NCBI RefSeq assembly: GCF_030817655.1
Contig: NZ_JAUSZM010000003.1
Span: 620,001 to 684,000, forward strand
DNA length: 64,000 nt
DNA from: Streptomyces sp. V4I2
GTDB taxonomy: Bacteria; Actinomycetota; Actinomycetes; Streptomycetales; Streptomycetaceae
Reading direction: 5' to 3'
Part shown: positions 25,514-34,643 of the stretch, piece by piece
Layout of the letters: every line of letters begins with the position of its first letter
How positions within the stretch are numbered: position 1 is the stretch's first letter
Notes under the pieces: generated by a model
Seen by the model: only the letters and a program-made list of their open reading frames with translations
Told to the model about the DNA's origin: nothing
Databases searched by the model: none
Program-made: the position numbers and the translations under genes

Positions 25514-26272
25514 ATGCCAGGACAACGACTTGACGGCAAGGTCGCGCTGATCACTGGCGCGACCGGCGGCCTCGGCACAGCAACCGCCGAACTCTTCGCC
25601 CGCGAAGGCGCCCGGATAGTGATCACTGATGTCGCCGGAGACCCCCTGAGGGACTTGGCTCATCGGATCGAGGCCCACGGCGTGGAGGTCCTCGCTGCCC
25701 GCCTCGATGTCTCCTCCGCGCGGGAGTGGGACGAAGTGATCACCGGCGTACGGGACCGGTTCGGAACGCTGGACGTGCTCGTGAACCTCGCCGGCATCCT
25801 GGACTGGCCGGGTATCGAGGAAACGCGGGAGGAGGCTTGGGACCGCGTCATCGACGTGAACCAGAAGGGCACATGGCTCGGCATGAAGGCGGCGATGCCG
25901 CTCCTGCGTGCGAGCGGCAACGCGTCGGTGATCAATACGTCGTCGGTGCTCGGCCTGGTGGGAAGCGGCGCGGCCGCGGCTTACCAAGCGTCCAAGGGCG
26001 CGATACGCCTGTTGAGCAAGACCGCCGCGGTCGAGTACGCCCGGCAGGGGGTGCGGATCAACTCGGTGCATCCCGGGGTGATCGCCACGCCGATGATTCA
26101 GGAACTCCTGGACGACCAGGGCGACCAGCAGCCGGACATCCGACGCACCCCCATGCGCCGAGCCGGCCGCGCCGACGAGGTCGCACCCGCAATCCTCTTC
26201 CTCGCCTGCGACGACTCCTCGTTCGTCACCGGTTCGGAGCTTGTGGTCGACGGCGGACTCACCGCGCACTGA
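25514..26272 (+). CDS. Short-chain dehydrogenase/reductase, classical type
   Basis: A 252-residue SDR. The cofactor motif TGATGGLG lies at 14-21, with D65 in ARLDVSS, NLAG at 91-94, catalytic S144, Y157 and K161 (YQASK), and the C-terminal FVTGSELVVDGGLTAH typical of 3-ketoacyl reductase-like members. D39 in VITDVAG suggests NAD(H) preference. AAAGGAAATTTCC precedes ATG 25514. It follows the Atu4866 gene and probably belongs to the same XRE-controlled unit. Substrate unknown. Confidence 0.92.
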   Translation: MPGQRLDGKVALITGATGGLGTATAELFAREGARIVITDVAGDPLRDLAHRIEAHGVEVLAARLDVSSAREWDEVITGVRDRFGTLDVLVNLAGILDWPGIEETREEAWDRVIDVNQKGTWLGMKAAMPLLRASGNASVINTSSVLGLVGSGAAAAYQASKGAIRLLSKTAAVEYARQGVRINSVHPGVIATPMIQELLDDQGDQQPDIRRTPMRRAGRADEVAPAILFLACDDSSFVTGSELVVDGGLTAH

Positions 26273-26279
26273 GCAGCCG

Positions 26280-26500
26280 GACGGTACGACGTCCAGGCGG
26301 CCTGTCGTGAAGGCCGCGCAGTTCTGGAGCAGGCGGAGCATGCCGACGACCTTGCCGAGGATCTGCGCCTGCTCGCCGGGGGTCGGCTCGTAGGCGGGGG
26401 CGGGGCATGAGCTCCACCTGTCGCTCCTGCCGGCCCAGTACGTTGACGGTTGCTTCGTCTTCCAGGAGCGCGGCGATTCCCTCGGCGGTCGACCGGACGC
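26280..26500 (-). other. Unassigned two-frame coding remnant
   Basis: Minus-strand frames read LEDEATVNVLGRQERQVELM and then, after a frame change, PAPAYEPTPGEQAQILGKVV and GMLRLLQNCAAFTTGRLDV. The composition is protein-like and continuous across the frameshift, so this is probably a gene relic, but I do not recognise the family. Confidence 0.35.
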
Positions 26501-26510
26501 GGGTGCAGCG

Positions 26511-26930
26511 TCAGACGGCCAGGACCGCGCGTACCCGCTTGCCGCCCCCGGTGACCGGAGTGACGTCGAAGCGCTCGGCCAGGCACCGCACCATGGCCAG
26601 GCCCCGCCCGCTCTCGGCATCGGCCGCGGGTGGCCGCAGGCGGGGCCGGGCCGGGCTGTCGTCGGAGACCTCGACTGTCACCTGCCCATCGCTCACCCGC
26701 AGGCGCAGGCGGCAGCCACCGTGGCCGTGCCGGGTGGCGTTGGCGACCAGTTCGGACACGATGAGCGTCGCGTCGTCGATCTGCTCGGCATGCACCGGCG
26801 CCATCCGGTGGCGAGGCCGGGCGAGAAACGCTGAGGTCAGCCTCCGCGCCAGTCCGGCCGAGGTGGCCTCATCGGGCAGCAGATACTCCACTCGTACGGA
26901 ACGCCGATGGGTACGCCGATGCGTACGCAT
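26511..26930 (-). CDS. RsbW-like anti-sigma-factor serine kinase / HATPase domain protein
   Basis: A 139-residue single-domain GHKL ATPase. It has the N box ELVANATRHGHGGC, a G1-type box VSDDSPARPR and G2-type box GRGLAMVRCLAERF. Such proteins are numerous in Streptomyces and bind sigma factors or phosphorylate anti-anti-sigma partners. It lies close to broken SpoIIE-phosphatase and sigma-factor pieces, so it may be a survivor of a decayed partner-switching module. The 26931-27220 stretch upstream holds its promoter and nothing recognisable. Confidence 0.85.
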   Translation of the reverse strand: MRTHRRTHRRSVRVEYLLPDEATSAGLARRLTSAFLARPRHRMAPVHAEQIDDATLIVSELVANATRHGHGGCRLRLRVSDGQVTVEVSDDSPARPRLRPPAADAESGRGLAMVRCLAERFDVTPVTGGGKRVRAVLAV

Positions 26931-27220
26931 GGCGGATCACTTCCCCTCCTAGGACACCCGGCATGCCCGCGGCCTGGCCGCTCGCCGGGGCCGCGCCATA
27001 TCTTGGGCGGCCGGTCCTGCCCAGTCCTGATGCCCCTGGAGGGTGATCGCCAACCCGCAGGCGTGCGGGCGACTTGACGGGGCCGGCCTGACCTCGTTCC
27101 CCTCCGCCGGGATGAGCTGGACAGTTGCTGGTGTGATTCCGGTGGGAGCTCGACGACGAATGCATTGGGGACCAGGACGCGTCGCCATTCCAGGGTCAAG
27201 GCGCGGTCGTCGCACTACCG

Positions 27221-27475
27221 GTGCAGCATTCTGACCACGTCGGCGTGATGGCGCTGGTGATGCTGCTGGTCGAACTCGTCCAGCGCGCCGTGATCACCGG
27301 GCGGGCCTTCGACGTCGACGACGTCCTGCTCAACACGTCGGGCGCCTTGCTGGGCTACCTGCTGATCGGTCGTCAACTGAGCCGCGCCCTGTACCCGGGC
27401 GCCGCCACTGGTGGCACCGCTTCACCCAACGATCGGCCATTGCCGCCGACTGAGGGCCCGCCGACAGACGGATAG
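27221..27475 (+). pseudogene. C-terminal fragment of a VanZ-like membrane protein
   Basis: ALVMLLVELVQRAVITGRAF followed by DVDDVLLNTSGALLGYLLIG is the conserved C-terminal signature of VanZ-family proteins. The first ~100 residues, with the earlier membrane segments, are absent, and the sequence before 27221 is unrelated. A proline-rich tail ends the frame. Probably non-functional. Confidence 0.75.
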
Positions 27476-27485
27476 AGGGGCTGCT

Positions 27486-28365
27486 TCAGGTGCGGTCCGT
27501 CTCGTCTGCCACGGGGGCATCGGCGGGACCGAGCCATCGGCAGATCAGGATGGTGGCATCGTCCTGGAGCTGGCCGTCGTGGTAGTCGCGGAGTGTGTGG
27601 ATGAGGCGGCGCAGGGTTTCGGGGACGGGCAGTCCGTCGGCGTGGTGGCGTGTGTTGCGGCAAGTCCCCATGGCCAGGGCCGCGGTCAGGCCGGCAGCGG
27701 TGTCGTGGCCCATCGCGTCGAAGATCGAGACGTGCACCACCGAGCCGGCGGTGGCGTAGTCATAGGCGTCGCCGCTGACGTGGTGCGCAGGCTCCATCGC
27801 GGCGGAGATCGCCACGCGGCTGTCGGCGTAGGTGGGAGGCGGCATCAGGTGCCATTGCATCTCGGCGGCGATGTTCAGCGGTTCGGTGCGCATCAGCCGG
27901 GCATAGGAGTCGCTGCTCTGCCGTTTGCTCACGATGATCAGTGCGAGCAGGGAGGCCAACAGTTCCATGTTCTCGCGCGTGCGCGCGTCGTCCGCCTGCG
28001 TGGTGAGGCGCAGTACGCCCAGGCGCTCGGTGCCGTTGAGCAACGGCACCCACCACTGCTGTTCTTCCGGATCCGAGCGGCCACCGTGCAGTATCTGCCC
28101 GTACTGGTAGGCCCGGCCCGGCAGCGTGCCCTCGATCTTGATCCCGGCTTCCTCACCGCCGGGCTCACCTGCGGCGTCCAGTCCCTGCCCGGTCAGCAGG
28201 TGCAGCGTCTCGCGCTGCAGGTCCGCCAGATAGATCAACGCCTGCGAAACCTGCGGACGCCGCATGCTCGACCGTCTTGGCCGGCAACCACTCCAGGGGT
28301 ATCAGCTTGCTCGAGGCCAGCAGACCGGCCAGCATCTTCCCGCCGCCCCGGTCCTGATCGTTCAC
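27486..28365 (-). pseudogene. SpoIIE/RsbU-type PP2C phosphatase with GAF domain, broken
   Basis: The start GTG 28365 (GGGGGAG upstream) gives VNDQDRGGGKMLAGLLASSK and LIPLEWLPAKTVEHA; near 28250 the frame must shift to continue as VSQALIYLADLQRETLHLLT. A GAF-like domain and linker follow, then the phosphatase: AEMQWHLMPPPTYADSRVAI, VSGDAYDYA and SIFDAMGHDTAAGLTAALAM. The chain then jumps from VPETLRRLIHTL to QDDATILICRW, missing the ~90-residue middle of the PP2C domain that normally contains the NAGHPPPL block. The gene is therefore inactivated twice. Confidence 0.85.
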
Positions 28366-28819
28366 AGGAGTTCTCCCCCACCCCGCGTCCTCAACCGACC
28401 CCGGCACGGCGCTGTGTAGGGGGCTCGCTCACTCTAGTCTTCCTGGCCCGGCGAACCTCCATCCTTTGCGCACACGCAGCTGCCTGGCCGGGCGACCGGC
28501 CCAGCAGAGGCAGCGCACGGGGCGGATCATGTCCTTGCGGTGTTCTGCCCAGCCGGGCAGAGCCTGATGTCCTGCATCACTGGTTGCATGACGCAGCCTT
28601 GGGACGTAGCGGGCCTGCGGGGCATGTGCGCGGGCCGCGCTGGAGCGCCTCGCCTTCATGCCGCAGGCAGTCGGCCTCGGCGTCATGACGGTGGCTGGGG
28701 CAGCAGGGCCATGCGGCTGCCGCCCCGGCCAACCCGGCCGGGGGAAAGTGATCAGGTCCCGAATTCGCCACGCCCGAGGTCTCGGGCCTGCGTCGTGACG
28801 GGGAGTCCCGCGGCAGCCG
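28366..28819. other. Gap without a recognisable gene
   Basis: About 450 bases between the broken phosphatase gene and a small XRE gene. Frames are open on both strands, as usual at this GC content, but none resembles a known protein or has a good ribosome site. I see nothing certain in it. Confidence 0.5.
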
Positions 28820-29056
28820 TCAGGCCGGCGCCGGTGCAGCGGTGCGGGCAGCTTCCTGGACATCCCGCAAGGGCAGTGCCAGAGCCTCGGCGAGCTCCGA
28901 CAGTTCCTCCGGGGTGGGCCGCACGGGACCGTGGGCTCCGTCCGCGGCGAAGACGCGGATCCGCGGGGTGCGAATGCCCGTACGGTCGGCGAGGTCCTCT
29001 GCGTTCAGGTGCCTGCGTCGCATGGTCTGTTGCAACAGCTGTGAAAGTTCGGCCAT
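28820..29056 (-). CDS. Small XRE-like helix-turn-helix protein
   Basis: A 78-residue protein: MAELSQLLQQTMRRRHLNAE followed by DLADRTGIRTPRIRVFAADG and TPEELSELAEALALPLRDV. This is the layout of a minimal Cro/C1-type helix-turn-helix found in many Streptomyces. CAGGTG lies seven bases before ATG 29056. It could be the DNA-binding half of a two-gene regulator or an antitoxin; no partner was found. Confidence 0.68.
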   Translation of the reverse strand: MAELSQLLQQTMRRRHLNAEDLADRTGIRTPRIRVFAADGAHGPVRPTPEELSELAEALALPLRDVQEAARTAAPAPA

Positions 29057-29146
29057 TTGTTTCACCTGCCCTAAACTATCCGACTTATAGCCGCCCTCAC
29101 CTGCATGCGTGACTCTGAGGCACGGCGGTGAGGACCTCGGGATCAC

Positions 29147-29218
29147 CAGATGCACGTCTCCCGCATCCTGACCCGCACACTGAACCGGCTCGAAGCGAAG
29201 CTCTCCGCGCGGCAGTAG
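29147..29218 (+). pseudogene. C-terminal scrap of a SigB/SigF-type sigma factor
   Basis: The frame reads QMHVSRILTRTLNRLEAKLS followed by ARQ and a stop. QMHVSRILxxxL is the end of the region-4 recognition helix of Streptomyces SigB/SigF-like sigma factors. Only these 23 codons remain. Confidence 0.65.
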
Positions 29219-29389
29219 GCACCACCCCGGGCAACCACCACAACACGGACCGGTGGGGCGCAAGGAAGCTCTGAGGCGGGAGGTCGGCCACTGCTCGCAC
29301 GCCACCTGGCCAACTTCCCTGCCGTGGACCTCGCGCATCTCACCCGCGGAGTCGGACAGAGGCTGCGGGAAGCTTGTCCCGCCGTCCCC

Positions 29390-29620
29390 CAGCCCGAGTG
29401 GTGCGGCCCGCAGGCCGGCGGCGACAGGGTCACGTCGTCTTCGGTGAGTCCGTGCACCAGAACAGCGCCGCAGTGAGGCATCGATGTCCGTCCGGCGGTG
29501 TTCGACCAGATCGTCGGTGTACAGCGGGAGCACCTCTCCGGGCGGCGGATGATGACCCGCGCCGGAGATCATGCCGGTGTCGGAGCCGGGGTCGATGAGG
29601 GCCGGCGGACAGGTGGCCAC
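29390..29620 (-). pseudogene. Second fragment of a SpoIIE-type phosphatase domain
   Basis: Minus-strand frames show ISGAGHHPPPGEVLPLYTDD followed by LVEHRRTDIDASLRR, which matches the NAGHPPPL...YTDGLVE blocks of PP2C/SpoIIE phosphatases, then in a neighbouring frame VHGLTEDDVTL, the DDxTL end. These are the blocks missing from the gene at 27486-28365, but the two pieces are separated by other relics. Confidence 0.75.
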
Positions 29621-29713
29621 CCGGTCGACGCCGATGCCCGCGACCCGGTGGTCTGCCTCTTCCAGGATCCGCTCGCCGGGGCGCCGGAGACGGCCAGTGC
29701 TTTCCTCGTCGGT

Positions 29714-30805
29714 TCACCGTGCCACGGTTGCGAGGACATCGTGGCCCAGTCGCTGGATGACGTCCGTGGCGAGCCGGTGCCGCACCAGTTTGCCGTCTCG
29801 GGTGGAGCACACCAGGCCCGCGTCGCGCAGGGTGCGCAGGGCGCGGGAGACCTGTGGTTCGCTGGAGCCCAGCCGGGCGGCGAGTTCCGAGGTGGTGATG
29901 GGCTCGCCCAGCAGATGGCGGCACAGCTCCATCCGGGCGGGCGAGGTCAGCGCCATCAGCCGGTGGTGCAGATCCCGCAGGGTCAGCTGTCCGGCCGGGG
30001 CTGCGCCACGCGCCGCGTACTGCACCACCACGCACGACGGGTGCTCGTTCTTGACGGTCAGATGCGGCCACACCCGCGCGGACGGGACGAGGACGAGGGG
30101 GCGCGGAGCCACCTTCACTTCGTCGATCTGCAGCTTGTCCAGCCGTATCCGCTCCCCCGGCCCTACCCGGGCCGCGGTCGGCAGCAGTTCGGCTAGTACC
30201 TCCGCGGGCGGCCGGGCCGTCAGCCGGCGACGTACCTCCCGCGCGTGGTCCTCCAGGGCCGGCCGCAGGGTGCGCCAGTCCTCGGCGAAGAAGGCGGTGT
30301 CGGCGGCCCGCAGCACCTCCAGCAGCCGGTTCCGCAGCTCCAGCGGTGCCGCCACCAGCTGCCGCGCCAGCTCACCGCGGGCGTAGGAGCGGCGCAGACA
30401 GCGGCGTGTGTAGTCCTCCGCGGCGGCGGTGCCGGGCCGCAGCTCGCGGGCCTGCGGCACGGGCTGCGCGCTGGTGCCGAGGACTCCGGGCGCCACCAGC
30501 TCGAGGAAGTCCCCCTTCTGCAACTCCCCTATTGCTGCCAGTTCTTCGTCCAGGTTCGCCGTGAGCGGCACGGTACGGGGAAAGAACAGGCGGCAGCGGA
30601 AGCGTGCCCACAGCGGAGCGAACACGGACAACTCGTCGCGCAGTTCGGGTCCCGCCGCGGCGGCGCGGGCCGTCCAGCCGGCGGCCTCCGGGTGGTGCTC
30701 GGGTTCGGCGAGCACGTGCAGGCTCGCCATCAGTTCCGACAGCGCGGAGGGCCCGACCGCGAGGTCCGCGGGGCCGAGCCCTCCGAGGTCGAGGACGATG
30801 CTCAC
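29714..30805 (-). CDS. DUF5937/ArsR-type winged-helix transcriptional regulator
   Basis: A 363-residue regulator. The N-terminal ~240 residues form a DUF5937-type domain (opening MSIVLDLGGLGPADLAVGPS); the C-terminal winged helix contains LTSPARMELCRHLLGEPITT and ELAARLGSSEPQVSRALRTL, an ArsR-like DNA-binding domain. It begins 21 bp after the AbgT transporter stop codon, so the two form an operon and it probably controls that transporter. The effector is unknown. Confidence 0.85.
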   Translation of the reverse strand: MSIVLDLGGLGPADLAVGPSALSELMASLHVLAEPEHHPEAAGWTARAAAAGPELRDELSVFAPLWARFRCRLFFPRTVPLTANLDEELAAIGELQKGDFLELVAPGVLGTSAQPVPQARELRPGTAAAEDYTRRCLRRSYARGELARQLVAAPLELRNRLLEVLRAADTAFFAEDWRTLRPALEDHAREVRRRLTARPPAEVLAELLPTAARVGPGERIRLDKLQIDEVKVAPRPLVLVPSARVWPHLTVKNEHPSCVVVQYAARGAAPAGQLTLRDLHHRLMALTSPARMELCRHLLGEPITTSELAARLGSSEPQVSRALRTLRDAGLVCSTRDGKLVRHRLATDVIQRLGHDVLATVAR

Positions 30806-30826
30806 GCCGTCAGCGTACGGCGGAGT

Positions 30827-32401
30827 TCACCGTACGGGTGCGCCCGGGCCGAGCGGGATGCCCAGCAGGTACCAGGCGAAGAACAGCAGTACCCAGACCA
30901 CCAGCATGATCATGGCGAGGGGCAGGGTGAAGGAGACCAGGGTGCCGATGCCGGCCTTGCGACGCAGGGTCTGCAGGTAGCCGACACAGAGCATGAACGA
31001 AGTACTCATCGGGGTGATGGAGTTCGTGCAGGAGTCGGCGATGCGGTAGAGCGCCATGGTGGTGGCCGGACTGGTGCCGAGCAGCATCAGCATCGGCACC
31101 AGTGCCGGGGCCACCAGCGTCCACAGGGCGGAGCCGGAGGTGATGAGGAGGTTCATCAGGGCGACCGCGACGATCAGCAGCGAGAACAGCACCAGCGTGG
31201 GCGCGCCCAGCTGCTTGAGGAAGTCCGCGCCTTCGACGGCGACGACCGTGGCGATGTTGGTCCACTTGAACAGGGCGAGGAACTGCGACACGGCGAAGAA
31301 GAGCACCAACAGCGGTGCGATGGAGCGCACTCCCTCGGCCATGAACTCCGGTATCGCGCGGCTCCCCCTGATCCGCCCGGTGAGCCGCCCGTACACGGCG
31401 CCGATCAGCAGGAAGAAGACGGTGAGGAAGACGGCGATGGCGTTCATGAAGGTGGACTCCACGATCGCGCCCCCCTCGCCGCGCAGTGGTGAGGAGGCGG
31501 GCAGCATCGTGAGCACGATCAGCGCGGCGTAGCCGAGCACGACCAGACCGGTCAGTTTCAGGGCCCGCACCTCGGTGGCGTCGTCGATCTCCGCGGCGAC
31601 GACCCGCTGTGCCGCGGCGGCCTCCAGGTCCGCGTCGGGGGTCAGATGATGCTCGCGTTTGGCGAGGATCTTGTCCACGACCAGGGCGATGGTGCCGGCC
31701 AGCACGAACGCCGAGACGGTGGTGAAGTACATGTTGTCCGTCGCGCGGACCACCACGTCCTTGTCGACGAGCTGCGCGGCCTCGGTGGCCACGGAGGCGA
31801 ACAGCGCGTCCCCGGGCGCGATCAGCGGGTTGGCGTCGCCCGCGGCGTTGATGGAGACGAACGCGACGATCATGCCGAGCAGGGGAGAGCGGCCCACGGC
31901 GCGGAAGGCCACCGCCCCGAGCGGGATGAGGACCACGTACGCGGAGTCGGACAGGAACTTGCCCAGTACGCCGCCCAGGGCCACGCCCAGGACGACCTTG
32001 CGCGGGGACAGGCCGGACAGCATGCGGCGGGCCAGTGCCTCGAAGAGTCCCGACCGCTCGGCGACCGCGACACCCAGCATCACCATGAGCACGGTGCCGA
32101 GTGGGCCGAAGGTGACGAAGGATTCCTCGGCGCCGGTGATCAGGTCCCGTACGGCGTCCGCCGACAGAGCGCTGCGTACGCCGACCAGGTCACCCGAGGA
32201 GGGGTCCTCGACCCGCAGGCCGGAGGCGTTCAGCGCCGAGCTGACGAGGGCGACCACCCCGCACAGGATCCAGAACAGCCAGAACGGATGCGGCAGTGCG
32301 TTTCCCGCGCGCTCGACCAGGTCGAGGAGCCTGGAGCCACGGCCCCCCTCGTCGGGCTCCGGGGCCTGCACCTCCTGAGGGCGTTGGGCAGGTGTGGTCA
32401 T
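30827..32401 (-). CDS. AbgT-family transporter
   Basis: A 524-residue integral membrane protein with about eleven helices and two re-entrant segments. Landmarks of AbgT are NALPHPFWLFWILCGVVALV, FVSINAAGDANPLIAPGDAL and the C-terminal TSFMLCVGYLQTLRRKAGIG. Family members take up p-aminobenzoyl-glutamate or export sulfonamides. No aminoacyl-glutamate hydrolase (AbgA/AbgB) is adjacent, so an efflux or other role is possible. ACAGGAGG lies seven bases before ATG 32401. Confidence 0.9.
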   Translation of the reverse strand: MTTPAQRPQEVQAPEPDEGGRGSRLLDLVERAGNALPHPFWLFWILCGVVALVSSALNASGLRVEDPSSGDLVGVRSALSADAVRDLITGAEESFVTFGPLGTVLMVMLGVAVAERSGLFEALARRMLSGLSPRKVVLGVALGGVLGKFLSDSAYVVLIPLGAVAFRAVGRSPLLGMIVAFVSINAAGDANPLIAPGDALFASVATEAAQLVDKDVVVRATDNMYFTTVSAFVLAGTIALVVDKILAKREHHLTPDADLEAAAAQRVVAAEIDDATEVRALKLTGLVVLGYAALIVLTMLPASSPLRGEGGAIVESTFMNAIAVFLTVFFLLIGAVYGRLTGRIRGSRAIPEFMAEGVRSIAPLLVLFFAVSQFLALFKWTNIATVVAVEGADFLKQLGAPTLVLFSLLIVAVALMNLLITSGSALWTLVAPALVPMLMLLGTSPATTMALYRIADSCTNSITPMSTSFMLCVGYLQTLRRKAGIGTLVSFTLPLAMIMLVVWVLLFFAWYLLGIPLGPGAPVR

Positions 32402-32634
32402 GGCGGCCTCCTGTGAGGACGGTGAACGAGGGCACGACGCGGCCGCGTGGCGAGCGTTGTGTGGGAAACCAGGGACCCGGAACCGTGCACGATCCGTCGC
32501 GAGGTACGTGGCGTGTTGCCGGGTTGCGCTGCACAGTAGGTCCCGTGTCCGATCCCGTCACCGTCCGACGGAACAGTTGACCTGATGACGTCAAGTGATC
32601 GCCATGAGGTGAGCCACTGCTTAGCGTCACGGGA

Positions 32635-34548
32635 ATGACCTCGTACGACACCTCCCACACCTGCCGGCCCGAACCCCTCCAGGACGGCGCCCTGTGGCGC
32701 CGCACCCTGCGCATCCCCATGCGGGACGGCATCCATCTCGCCGCCGACCTGTACTCCGCCTCACCCGAACCGAAGGCGACCGCGCTTCCCGTGCTCCTCG
32801 AGCGCACCCCGTACGGCCGGCGCAGGCAGCGCGGCTCGGACCAGGACCACAGCGACGCGCCGGTCCCGCAACCCGAGGACATCGCCCGGCACTTCACCGA
32901 CGCCCAGTACCACGTCGTACGGCAGGACTGCCGGGGCCGCGGCGACTCCGAGGGAACGTTCGTGAAGTACCTCGGCGAGGGCCCGGACGGGGCGGACACG
33001 ATCGCCTGGCTCAGGAACCAGCCGTGGTGTGACGGCAGGGTCGTGATGACGGGGGTGTCCTACTCCGCCCATGTCCAGGCAGCCGCAGCCGCCGAGGGGG
33101 CGACGGGACTGGCCGCCATGTTCCAGGACTCGGGCGGATTCTCCTGCGCGTACGACGCGGGGATGCGGATGGGCGGCGCCTTCGAGCTGAAGCAGGTGAC
33201 CTGGGCGCTGCGGCATGCGGTGCAGAGTCCGGAGGCAGCGGCGGACCCTGTGCTGGCCGAGCAGCTGCTGCGGGTCGACGCGAGGGGCTGGTTCGGTGCG
33301 ATGCCGTGGCGGCCGGGCTGCACGCCGCTGCGGCACCTGCCGGCGTACGAGGACTTCCTGCTGCAGCAGTGGCGCCAGGACACCTTCGGGGACTATTACC
33401 GCAACCCGGCGATCTACGGGCGGGGCTTCTACGGGCGCTTCCCGGACGCGCCGAGCCTGCACATGGGCAGCTGGTACGACCCCTACGTCCGCTCCACCAT
33501 CGAGAACTTCACCGCCCTGCGGGAGCTGAAGTCGGCACCTTCCTACATGGTCATGGGCCCGTGGACACACGGGCACCGCTGCGAGACGTACGCCGGAGAC
33601 GTGGACTTCGGACCGCGGGCGACCTTGGACGGCAACCTCGCCCCGTCGTACCTGGAGTTCCGCCGCCGCTGGTTCGACCGGGCGCTGGGCCGGGAGGACG
33701 AGGGGAATCCGGAGAGCGGAGACCTCCCCGCCGTCCAGTACTTCCTGATGGGCGGCGGCGACGGCCGAAGGGATGCGGCCGGGCGGATGCGGCACGGCGG
33801 CGCATGGCGCACCGACGCCCAGTGGCCGCCGGCGTCGACGGCCCCGGTCTCCCTGTACTTCACCGCCGCAGGCGCCCTCGCCCTCTCCCCGCCCACCGTG
33901 GCCGCCGCGTCGGTGACCTACGACTTCGACCCGCGCCGGCCGGTCCCCACCATGGGAGGCCAAGTCACCTCGGGCGAACCGGTGATGACGGGCGGGGCGT
34001 ACGACCAGAACGCCCCGGACGGCCGGGTGTACGGGGCGCGCGCACCGTACCTGCCGCTGGACTCCCGCCCGGACGTCATCAGCCTGAGCACCCCGCCACT
34101 CAAGCATGACGTGGTGCTGGCCGGCCCCGTGTCGGCAAGGCTCCACATCTCCACCACGGCCCCGGACACCGACTTCACCATCAAGCTGATCGACGTCCAC
34201 CCGCCCAACGCCGACTATCCGCACGGCTACGCCATGAACCTCACCGACGGCATCGCTCGCTGCCGCTTCCACCGTTCCTACGAGAAGCCGGAGTTGCTCA
34301 CTCCGGGCACGGTGTACGAGATCGAGGTCATCGCCCCCGACACGGCCAACCGCTTCGCCGCCGGCCACCGCATCCGGCTCGACGTCTCCTCCAGCAACTT
34401 CCCCCGTTTCGACATCAACACCAACACCGGCGAACCGGAGGCAACAGCCCGCCGGACCGCCATAGCCGCGAACACCGTACACATGGATGCCGAGCACCCC
34501 TCCCACCTTCGAGTGTGGCTGGAACGAGGAGCGGACGCGTTCCCCTAG
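32635..34548 (+). CDS. CocE/NonD-family hydrolase
   Basis: A 637-residue alpha/beta hydrolase of the X-Pro dipeptidyl-peptidase/cocaine-esterase class. The N-terminal domain opens with LRIPMRDGIHLAADLYSA; VRQDCRGRGDSEG is the oxyanion region and GVSYSAHVQ holds the nucleophilic serine. The last ~230 residues (from about DSRPDVISLSTPPLKHDVVL) form the jelly-roll domain. It should cleave esters or acyl amides. The ribosome site at 32635 is weak. Divergent from the AbgT operon; whether they share substrates is unknown. Confidence 0.9.
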   Translation: MTSYDTSHTCRPEPLQDGALWRRTLRIPMRDGIHLAADLYSASPEPKATALPVLLERTPYGRRRQRGSDQDHSDAPVPQPEDIARHFTDAQYHVVRQDCRGRGDSEGTFVKYLGEGPDGADTIAWLRNQPWCDGRVVMTGVSYSAHVQAAAAAEGATGLAAMFQDSGGFSCAYDAGMRMGGAFELKQVTWALRHAVQSPEAAADPVLAEQLLRVDARGWFGAMPWRPGCTPLRHLPAYEDFLLQQWRQDTFGDYYRNPAIYGRGFYGRFPDAPSLHMGSWYDPYVRSTIENFTALRELKSAPSYMVMGPWTHGHRCETYAGDVDFGPRATLDGNLAPSYLEFRRRWFDRALGREDEGNPESGDLPAVQYFLMGGGDGRRDAAGRMRHGGAWRTDAQWPPASTAPVSLYFTAAGALALSPPTVAAASVTYDFDPRRPVPTMGGQVTSGEPVMTGGAYDQNAPDGRVYGARAPYLPLDSRPDVISLSTPPLKHDVVLAGPVSARLHISTTAPDTDFTIKLIDVHPPNADYPHGYAMNLTDGIARCRFHRSYEKPELLTPGTVYEIEVIAPDTANRFAAGHRIRLDVSSSNFPRFDINTNTGEPEATARRTAIAANTVHMDAEHPSHLRVWLERGADAFP

Positions 34549-34643
34549 CCGGACAGCCGGTGCAGCCGGGCTGCCCCAGGGATCAGCTGGAGCGATCGGT
34601 TTATGGCGGGCAGCACCCGGGTTACGGCCGGGAGTGACACGCT

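Noticed and set aside
32761..34506. A 581-codon open frame on the minus strand opposite the CocE/NonD hydrolase gene
   Set aside because: Composition is Gly/Val/Arg/His-rich with no family resemblance, as expected for the antisense of a high-GC gene; the plus-strand hydrolase has full catalytic motifs.
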